64,000 nucleotides of DNA from Budorcas taxicolor. Taxonomy: Eukaryota > Chordata > Mammalia > Artiodactyla > Bovidae. The notes under the pieces are model-generated. The model was not told the origin of the DNA. It ran no database searches and saw nothing but the letters and a program-made list of their open reading frames with translations. The translations under genes were made by a program, and so were the position numbers. The DNA lies in assembly GCF_023091745.1 (NCBI RefSeq), contig NC_068912.1:56820567-56884566 (forward strand), read 5' to 3'. Positions 57,037 through 64,000 of the stretch are shown here, piece after piece (within the stretch, counting starts at the first letter, position 1; the number at the start of each line of letters is the position of its first letter).

Positions 57037-57285
57037 GGGCTTCCCAGATGGCACAGTGGTAAAGAATTTCTCTGCCAATGCAGGAGATGTAGGAGATATG
57101 GGTTTGATTCCTGGGTAAGGAAGTAGGAAATGGCATCCCTGGAGGGCATCCCAGGATCCCTGGAGTAGGAAATGGCAACACACTCCAGTATTCCTGCCTG
57201 GAAAATTCCATGGACAGAGTAGCCTTGCAGGCTACAGTTCGTGGGATTGCAAATAGTCAGTCACGAAATGCTAACAAACACATAA
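57037..57285 (+). mobile_element. Bov-tA SINE with an internal duplication
   Basis: The head GGGCTTCCCAGATGGCACAG and a B-box-like GGTTTGATTCC are present. The phrase GTAGGAAATGGCA occurs twice (about 57124-57136 and 57164-57176) with GGATCCCTGGA-like text between, so the middle is duplicated by about 40 bp. The tail GTCACGAAATGCTAACAAAC is at the right. Confidence 0.9.
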
Positions 57286-57289
57286 AGCC

Positions 57290-57922
57290 AGATAACAGGA
57301 ACATGAAAGAGAGGTTCTGGTTTTTTTTTTAAACACCTACATCTGGATAATGGACCTTTGGGTAAACAGCGAGTTCATTTCACATGTCTACCATGAAATA
57401 AAAGTCAAGCATTGTTTGTTTTTTTACCTATGGGCTAAGCAAACAATTTTTAAGATATCTGCACCTAATAATAATGGTCCGTCTGCAAAAATAAATAATA
57501 CCTTTTAGAATTTAAGGTCAGCTGTTCTATCATATTTTTGGACAAATCACATCAGTAAAAAGATTTCTATTGTATCCACAATGAACATTAGAATTTATAC
57601 AATACTAATAACTGTGTGCAAAGACTGAAAAGTTACCTCATATTCTGTTAAATTGAAAGATTTAGATGTGCATGAAACATACATGTAACAGTAAATACAG
57701 TAGTATAAGTAAAACTGAAAATAATTCCTGTAGCACAAAGGAACACTCCAGTAAGCTATTTATATTTCATGATAATAATCATTTAATCTAGAGATTAAAG
57801 ATTATTAAAGCTACATTCAGTGTAAATCTTATTTAGAATCAAAGAAACTCAAGAGACAAAAAAAAGGGGGGCATACTGAATAGTCTTTCCAGTACCTGCA
57901 AAACCAAAAGCATTTTCAGGAA
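57290..57922. other. Unassigned AT-rich interval
   Basis: Nothing recognisable is seen. A T10 run lies at 57322. Confidence 0.45.
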
Positions 57923-57924
57923 CA

Positions 57925-58600
57925 TGTACTCATTTCTTCAATAAATATTTAAGCATCCATAATGTTTCAGCACTTACAGTCACTCTCAGGGATATGTCAA
58001 CAGAGAAAAGTAATTTCTCTATTGAGATGAAGCAGACAATTTTTTTCTATCCAAATGAGTAAATTACATAGTATAGTGAAAGTGAAAGTGAAGTCGCTCA
58101 GTCATGTCCGACTCTTTGCAACCCCATGAGCTGTAGCCTACCAGGCTCCTCTGTCCATGGGATTTTCCAGGCAATAGTCCTGGAGTGGATTGCCATTTCC
58201 TTCTCCAGGGGATCTTCCCAACCCAGGGATCGAACCAGGGTCTCCCGCATTGTAGACAGACGCTTTACCGTCTGAACCACCAGGGAAGTATAGTAAGTGG
58301 TGATAAATATTAAGGAGAAAAACATAGCTAAAAGGATTGGATGTATTCAGATAGGTTAGGATTGCAAGTTTAAACTGGATAGGCAGGGAAAGTCTTCCTA
58401 CAATAGTGTCATTTAACCAGAGTTGAAGGTGAGGAAGTAAATCATCCAAAGGTTCCAGGGGGAAAGAAGAGCAAATGCCCCATACCAGGAGCATGCCTGA
58501 TATGGTCTAGGAACAGTAAGAAGACAATGTTTCTAGACTAAAGTGAATGGTGACAAAAGAACAGTAGATGAAATCAGAAAGGTAATGGTAGGGTCAGACA
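57925..58600 (-). repeat. L2-like relic, split by a Bov-tA
   Basis: Left of the SINE, TTCTTCAATAAATATTTAAG and CATAATGTTTCAGCACTTAC follow the reverse complement of a L2/MIR-type tail (TTCAACAAATATTTATTGAG; TATGTGCCAGGCACT). Right of it, GGTGAGGAAGTAAATCATCC, GCAAATGCCCCATACCAGGA and AGGAACAGTAAGAAGACAAT follow the upstream region in the same orientation. Diverged. Confidence 0.45.
58078..58286 (-). mobile_element. Bov-tA SINE, complete and little diverged
   Basis: Runs from GAAAGTGAAAGTGAAGTCGC to CTTTACCGTCTGAACCACCA with GGGA. CpGs are retained (GTCGCTC, TCCGAC, CCCGC, GACGC). The 8-bp duplication AGTATAGT lies at 58070-58077 and 58287-58294. Confidence 0.95.
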
Positions 58601-58670
58601 GTTAATGGCAATGTGGGTCACAGTAAGATTTAGATCACGGCAGAGGAAAAATGCCACAGCAGTCCTTGTT

Positions 58671-59336
58671 GTTCAGCCTCTCAGTCACGTCCGACTCTTT
58701 GCAACCCGTGCGGACTGCAGCACACCAGGCTTCTCTGTCCTTCACCATCTCCCAGAGCTTTCTCAGACTCATGTCCACTGAGTTGGTGATGCCATCCAAC
58801 CATCTCATCCTTTGTTGTCCCATTCTCTCCTACCTTCAATCTTTCCCAGCATTAGGGTCTTTTTCAATGGGTCAGTTTTTCACATCAGGTGGCCAAAGTA
58901 TTGGAGCTTCGGCTTCAGCAGCAGTCCTTCCAATGAACACTCAGGGTAGATTTTCTTTAGGACTGACTGGTTTGATCCCCTCACAGTTCAAGGGACTCTC
59001 AAGAGTCTTTAACACCTCAGTCCAAAAGCATCAATTCTTCAGTGCTCTGCCTTCTTTATGGTCCAACTTGCACATCCATTCATGACTACTGGAAAAACCA
59101 TAGCTTTGACTATACAACATTTGTTGGCAAAGTAATGTCTCTGCTTTTTAATATGCTGTCTTGGTATGACAATACCTAATAGGTCAATAGCTTTTCTTCC
59201 AAGGAGGAAGCATCTTTTAATTTCATGGCTGTGATGGCCATCAGCAGTGATTTTGGAGCCCGAGAAAATAAAGTCTGTCACTGTTTCCATTGTTTCCCCA
59301 TCTATTTGCCATGAAGTGATGGGACCAGATGCCATG
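58671..59336 (-). mobile_element. BovB LINE fragment, C-terminal ORF2
   Basis: The 3' end (GTTCAGCCTCTCAGTCACGT) is at the left. A 98-codon frame (59039-59335) reads MASGPITSWQIDGETMETVT, DFIFSGSKITADGHHSHEIK and MVFPVVMNGCASWTIKKAEH. It is older than the other copies, with several indels (for example extra bases in the region 59165-59180). It stops before the reverse transcriptase box. Confidence 0.93.
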
Positions 59337-59692
59337 AACAGCCTCCAGATTCTGTGGCTTTCAGATCAAACAAAGGTAGCAGCTCTTTAGACTGTCTCAT
59401 TCTGCAGTGTGGTTCTGAGAGCCCTTCCTGGAAGCTCAGCCTGTTCCTATAGCCCTCCCAACAACTGCTTATATGACAGTCTTTCAAAAATTTGTCTGTG
59501 CTAAAAGTTAGCTGCATTGGATTCTTCTGTCTGAGACTAAGTACCCTGGCCAATATAATCCTAATAACAGAAGAGAATCAAAGGACTATCAGGTTGACAG
59601 AAAAAAAGTAGTCTAGAGGAGAATAAGGAGTCTCTAACTAGGCCTACTGTGAGTAACAAAAAGTGTAAGTCACTGGACTCAGATGTATTATT
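59337..59692. other. Unassigned interval
   Basis: An 83-codon minus-strand frame (59302-59553) runs from the BovB edge into anonymous DNA. No gene is supported. Confidence 0.4.
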
Positions 59693-59694
59693 TT

Positions 59695-60215
59695 TCTGCA
59701 GATCCCATAACAAAGTACCATTAAATATAGTGGCTTAAGACAACACAGATTTATTATCTTACAGTTCTGGAGATGAGAAGTCCAAAACTAGTCCCAATGG
59801 GTGAAAATCAAGGTGTCACAGGACTGTGTTTCTTTCTAGAGTCCTGAGGCTCCAGAGAATCATTTTCTTGCCTTTTCCAACTTCTAGAGGTTGCTCTCAA
59901 TCCTTGGCTCATGGCCCAGTTTTATCTCCAAAGCCAGCAATAGACATTAAGTCTTTCTCACATGGCACAATTCTGACAGTAACACTTCCGCCTCCATCTT
60001 ACATTTAAGGATCTTTGTGTTTATACTAGGACTTCCCAATACTGGGCCCACCTATATAACCCAGGATACTCTCCCTATTTTAAAGTCTGTTGATAACAAC
60101 CTTAATTTCACCTCCTACCTTAATTCCTCTTAATTTCTCTATGCCATGTAAACAAATTCCAGAGATTAGGGCAGACATCCTTGGGGTACCATTATTATGC
60201 CTACCACAGGAAAGA
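59695..60215 (-). mobile_element. MLT1-like MaLR solo LTR
   Basis: The plus text is the reverse complement of an MLT1-type LTR: CATAACAAAGTACCATTAAA, GTGGCTTAAGACAACACAGA, TTTATTATCTTACAGTTCTG, GAGATGAGAAGTCCAAAACT, then CAAGGTGTCACAGGACTGTG, GGGCCCACCTATATAACCCA and GATAACAACCTTAATTTCAC. It shares its family with the element at 21018-21985. No internal region is attached. Confidence 0.72.
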
Positions 60216-60229
60216 GAATCAGAAGACTT

Positions 60230-61577
60230 GCTGAGTATCAATGTACTTAGGATGGAAAATTATTTAACAGCAAGATAATAATCTGGTGAAACTAATTCAA
60301 CCCTAAAATTGACCAAGTATGTAGCTAAAATAACTGTAACAAACATGGACCAAGATAGAATTTTTGTTTTATGAATTTGCATACATATTTACATAGTCAT
60401 TTTTAAAACCCATTAAATGATATAAAACTTAAATCACATATTAAATGAACCACTCAGTAAAAATAAATTAAGAAGTGAAATAATATTCAGTAAATACTTC
60501 AGAGATAATAATCTCTGTATGAAATTAGGGTTGTTCTGAAAAATCTGGGAGGGGATTTTCAGTTTTGAAGAAATAAAGCTAAATTTATCAACACATTACA
60601 AACAGGTAATGCACACCTCAACATGCCAAGGCAAAGTCCTTAAATTTAAGATGATTTTATAAAGGTTGAATGATTTGTGTTACTTTCTTTAAAAAACAAA
60701 CACATACACACAAATGTCAGTTCCTGCCTTCTAGGTAAACAGAAATGATCAATTTGTTTGGCTGCTACAGATCAAAATTATTAAGCTGTGGTAGAGAGAG
60801 TAAGTGAAATGGGTAAAAGTGCAAATCAAGAGGCACAAACTTTTAGTTATAAAATAATTAAGTCCTGGGGAAGCCATGTTGACTATAGTTAACAATACTA
60901 TATTGTATATTTGAAAGTTACTTAAGAGTAGATCTTAAACGTTATCACAAGAAAAAAAAATGTGTCACTACATGTGGTAATGGATGTTAAACCCATTAGT
61001 AGTAGTATGACTTAAGGCAGAGTAAGGGGAAACAAACACGAGATAAAATATTATAAAAGGTTTTGGAAGCTTTCGCTCTTGAAAGTGTGTTCTTTTACAG
61101 ATAAAGTTTCCCTAAGCTAGCATGACTGAGAGTCTCAGATACTGTATCAAGCAAACAATGTAGGATGTTTTATTTATTTATTTAGAGGAAATTTAACCTC
61201 AAACACACTTAAAAAATCAATTGTAAATATGTACCAAGACTGGAGTTGGGATCATTTAATGTCAAAAGTGTACATAAAATGCATATACTTTTACAAACTA
61301 TTTGACCAGAAATATCAAAAACAACACTGCAAAATATGTCTAAATAAACAAATTCCAACACCTTTATCTAAAGGGGACTGGAGCAAAAACAAAATCAGCT
61401 TAAGATGAACCAAGAACAACTTTGAGGAACTAATTCATACTAAGCAAACACAGAGGAACCTGATTTATAAACCAGAATGCCAATTTACAATATGAATTAA
61501 TGGACAAAGCTAAGACAGGGGTGTCTCTATATACCTATCTTTCAATGACCATTTTGATAACTATCTCCACACAAAAA
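60230..61577. other. Unassigned AT-rich interval
   Basis: No gene or named repeat is recognised in about 1.35 kb. Confidence 0.5.
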
Positions 61578-61578
61578 A

Positions 61579-61648
61579 TATTAGGCCGGCCAGAAAATCC
61601 ATTCAGGCTTTTTCATAACATCAAACCAACTTTCTGGCCAATCCAATA
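61579..61648. mobile_element. Mariner-derived MITE
   Basis: About 70 bp from TATTAGGCCGGCCAGAAAAT to CTTTCTGGCCAATCCAATA, with inverted ends and TA boundaries. More diverged than the other two in this window. Confidence 0.8.
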
Positions 61649-61649
61649 T

Positions 61650-61886
61650 ATAGGTAAAATAATTTAACTGATAATTAAGGATACTAGTAAGACAGAGTAA
61701 ATGGATATCAACATATGGGAAACTGTGGGAGTCTTATACATCTTTTAATTTCCTGTAAATGCTCATGGATACTTAATAAATAATTTAATCACATTCCATT
61801 AAACTATTATCTGTAAAAATGGTGTACACATTTAACTCAAATAAAGCTACTAAAACTCCATAAGAAAACAGGATTAAGCTCAGCAT
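61650..61886. other. Unassigned short interval
   Basis: Nothing recognisable is seen. Confidence 0.4.
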
Positions 61887-61887
61887 A

Positions 61888-62100
61888 TCCTGTGTGCATG
61901 TGCTCGGTCGCGTCCGGACTCTGCAACCCTATAAGCTGTAGTCTGCCAGGCTGTTCTGTCCGTGGAATTTTCCAGATACTGGAGTGAATTGCCATTTCTT
62001 ACTCTAGGGGATCTTTCCAGCTGAAAGATCAAACACACATCTCCTGAGTCTCCTGCATGGGTAGTCAGATTCTTTACCACTGTGCTACCTGGGAAGCCCC
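61888..62100 (-). mobile_element. Bov-tA SINE, diverged
   Basis: Starts TCCTGTGTGCATGTGCTCGG and ends with the head TTTACCACTGTGCTACCTGG and GAAGCCCC. The B-box region is disrupted (GAAAGATCAAACACACATCT) and an extra piece (GAGTCTCCTGCATGGGTAG) is present. Confidence 0.88.
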
Positions 62101-62104
62101 ATGA

Positions 62105-62778
62105 GGATAGCTTAATCTTTCATTTTTCTTTGTTTTCAAGCCCTAATCAATTACCTTACTTCCACTCTTCTGATTTCAATGTGAGTGGAGGGGATGCAAC
62201 ATTCTATGAATAAATCAGAATTCTATGAATATATCTAATTGTAGGCCTTATTGGAAATTCTATCTTTGGTTTCTTAGTAACCATTTTTTCAAACCTGAAA
62301 CACATTAATATTAACTTGTGACTTCAGAAAATACAGCATGGCTAAGGCTCCAGTTTTCACACATGTAATATCTACTTTTACAAATTTAAAGGGCACATGT
62401 TCAAGCAGTGCCTGGTAATTATCACGTGCCTAATAAAACGATTATTACTTGGTTGAATTTTATTTCTACACAAGGTAGCATTCTATCTATCAAACAGAAA
62501 GGTACTCCAAGGAGTTACACAAAAGGCAGAAGAGGAACACAGTGGATCATTTCAGACTTAGGTAATCCACCTAGGAAGAACGAAAAAGGGCAATGTAGCA
62601 GATTATCTCACTCAGGCTAACCAGAAGGTTCCAAACTGACCAGTTAAGATTACATTCCTGGGGGAGGCTTATAACTGCAATTAGGTTAGGTAGGTTTTGG
62701 TTTGCTGACATGGGGGTTAGCACAAGTGACTTCATTTGAGGCCTGTCATTTCTTTTTAATATCATATATTATATGGAA
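62105..62778. other. Unassigned interval
   Basis: A 70-codon frame at 62408-62620 has no splice or motif support. Nothing else is recognised. Confidence 0.4.
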
Positions 62779-62779
62779 A

Positions 62780-62861
62780 TATTGGGTTGGCCAAAAGGTT
62801 TGTTCATATTTTTCCATAAGTTGGTACAGAAGAAACAATGATTTTTTAGGCTAATCCAATA
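62780..62861. mobile_element. Mariner-derived MITE
   Basis: 82 bp from TATTGGGTTGGCCAAAAGGT to TTTTTTAGGCTAATCCAATA, with inverted ends and TA boundaries. The left end is almost identical to that of the MITE at 18297. Confidence 0.85.
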
Positions 62862-63001
62862 GCATGTAAGAAAAAGAATATTTCTCAAGGATTTCACAAC
62901 TGATATTCTAGACCTAAAAAGAAGAAACCAGAATAGAAAACTGCCCTTTATTAATAATATCAGGTATTCCCTACCTATCAGAGTAAAATCTAGTAGAAGC
63001 A

Positions 63002-63168
63002 TAGACTGTAGTCTACCAGGCTTCTCTGTCCATGGGATTTTCCAGGCAAGAGTACTGGAGTGGGTTGCCATTCCCTTCTCCAGGGGATCTTCCTGACCCA
63101 GGGATCGAACCCAGGTCTCCTGCATTGCAGACAGACGCTTTACCCTCTGAGCCACCAGGGAAGCCCTC
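63002..63168 (-). mobile_element. Bov-tA SINE with a 29-bp target duplication
   Basis: The copy is 5'-to-3' short at its body end (it starts AGACTGTAGTCTACCAGGCT) but has a full tRNA-like head at the right (CGCTTTACCCTCTGAGCCAC, AGGGAAGCC) and B box GGGATCGAACCC. A direct repeat of 29 bp with one mismatch flanks it (62973-63001 and 63169-63197). Confidence 0.94.
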
Positions 63169-63199
63169 ACCTATCAGAGTAAAATCTAGTACAAGCACA

Positions 63200-63476
63200 T
63201 TGGAATTTGCTCCACCCTTTGACACTGACCAACAATATTTATTAAAACATACAAGGTATGTCATAATTAGTAAATTCTTAAAATTCTCTAAAAATTCTAG
63301 AATATAGAGTTCTCAAAGATTTTTATGAGCTTTTATGTGTGTATGAACACAATGCTCTGAACTTTTCTTCAGTTACTTTTCAATTTCTGATGTATACTTC
63401 TACATTTCTACATGTCTCAAAAACAGGAAATTAGTGTTACCTTCAACTACTATATTCATTGTCTCAAATGAATATA
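63200..63476. other. Unassigned AT-rich interval
   Basis: Nothing recognisable is seen. Confidence 0.4.
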
Positions 63477-63477
63477 G

Positions 63478-64000
63478 GCCGCCAAAACAGTAACTGCAGT
63501 TTCAGACCATGAATTTTAAATCATTATAACTAGGCTCAAACACATCATAAAGATGTGTTTTTTATTAATAAAAATAAGAACCATTAAAATCAACACATTT
63601 TTACCAATAAGAAATAAGTTTTACTTTTGTAGCATAAAAATCCATGCTTCAGGATTCGACCAAACTCTTGGAAAAAATTTTCAGCATTCTGCTGGCTGTG
63701 GAAGCATTTTTCCACAAAAAGTTATCGATATACTTAAAGAAACGGTGGTTGGTGAGAGGTCAGTGATTATAGCAGATACGGCAAAACTTCATAGCCCAGT
63801 TCATTCAACTGTTGAAGCAATGGTTGATGTTGTCATGGAGAAGAATTGGGCCCTTTCTGCTGAGCAATGCTGGCTGCAGGCATTGCAGTTTTTGGTACCT
63901 CTCCCCAATTTATACTCTTTTCAGACGTAACAGTTTTGCTGGGATTCAGAAAGCTGTAGTGGATCAGATAGGCATCATACTACCTAACACTGACCATGAC
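63478..64000 (-). pseudogene. Mariner (cecropia/Hsmar1-like) transposase relic, C-terminal half, runs off the window
   Basis: Read on the minus strand, the sequence enters at VMVSVR*YDAYLIHYSFLNP, continues KGPILLHDN (the second catalytic Asp of the DDD triad is present), then NHRFFKYIDNFLWKNAST and SMDFYAT, the mariner C-terminus of the SETMAR/Hsmar1 type. The residues after HDN (normally ARPH) are lost, and at least two stops and frameshifts interrupt it. Left of the coding part, AAACACATC and TTTAAATCATTATAACTAGG match the mariner 3' flank, with a decayed terminal repeat near 63485. The 125-codon plus-strand frame at 63553-63930 is the antisense of this transposase and not a gene. Confidence 0.88.

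Noticed and set aside
63553..63930. 125-codon plus-strand frame as a gene
   Set aside because: It is the antisense of a mariner transposase, whose conserved blocks are readable on the minus strand.
1..64000. A new multi-gene biological system
   Set aside because: There are no clustered host genes, no operon-like spacing and no unexplained coding cassettes. The content is ruminant interspersed repeats and anonymous DNA.

Overview
This is a 64-kb stretch of AT-rich, CpG-poor nuclear DNA from a pecoran ruminant, most likely a bovid such as cattle or a close relative. The lineage call rests on the dispersed repeats. There are nine BovB LINE fragments, about eighteen Bov-tA SINEs and seven BOV-A2 SINEs (families limited to ruminants, BovB apart), plus one older artiodactyl CHR-type SINE. 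No operon, no prokaryotic gene, no structural RNA gene and no CRISPR array is present. Almost every open frame of 60 codons or more lies in, or antisense to, one of these repeats.

Layout, left to right. 1-3.1 kb: the 3' half of a decayed L1, then a BovB 3' end. 6.0-7.1 kb: an L1 3' end. 7.86-8.6 kb: BovB. 9.1-10.3 kb: an old L1 tail, then a Bov-tA split by a BOV-A2. 11.4-17.6 kb: L2 and MIR relics, BovB copies at 14.2 and 16.0-17.35 kb, and a MER5-like DNA transposon. 18.3-22.0 kb: the densest nest, with a mariner miniature element, an 81-bp minisatellite, an ERV-like LTR holding a Tigger element that itself holds a Bov-tA, and an MLT1-like LTR split by a BovB and a BOV-A2. 24-29.5 kb: BOV-A2, Bov-tA, a second Tigger split by a Bov-tA, a purine tract, and MIR and L2. 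29.75-33.1 kb: two L1 fragments. 33.6-33.8 kb: the only segment that looks like a host coding exon. 35.2-47.4 kb: two BovB copies, many SINEs and an unidentified retrocopy tail. 49.5-53 kb: an L2 tail, an unexplained GC-rich block and SINEs. 53.1-56.8 kb: a minus-strand L1 with a 5' inversion, split by a 1.2-kb BovB. 57-64 kb: an L2-like relic, BovB, an MLT1-like LTR, two mariner miniature elements, a Bov-tA with an unusually long target duplication, and a decayed mariner transposase gene running off the right edge.

Interpretation. The window is best read as intergenic or deep intronic DNA. If the 198-bp candidate exon at 33.6 kb is real, the region is an intron-rich part of a plus-strand gene that I cannot name. 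I did not find a new biological system. The value is in insertion history (nested elements, target-site duplications, one twin-primed L1), one well-formed exon candidate, an in-frame minisatellite, and two segments (26.76-26.88 kb and 50.43-50.95 kb) whose composition differs from their surroundings. Family names come from recognising consensus patterns by eye, not from a repeat-library search.
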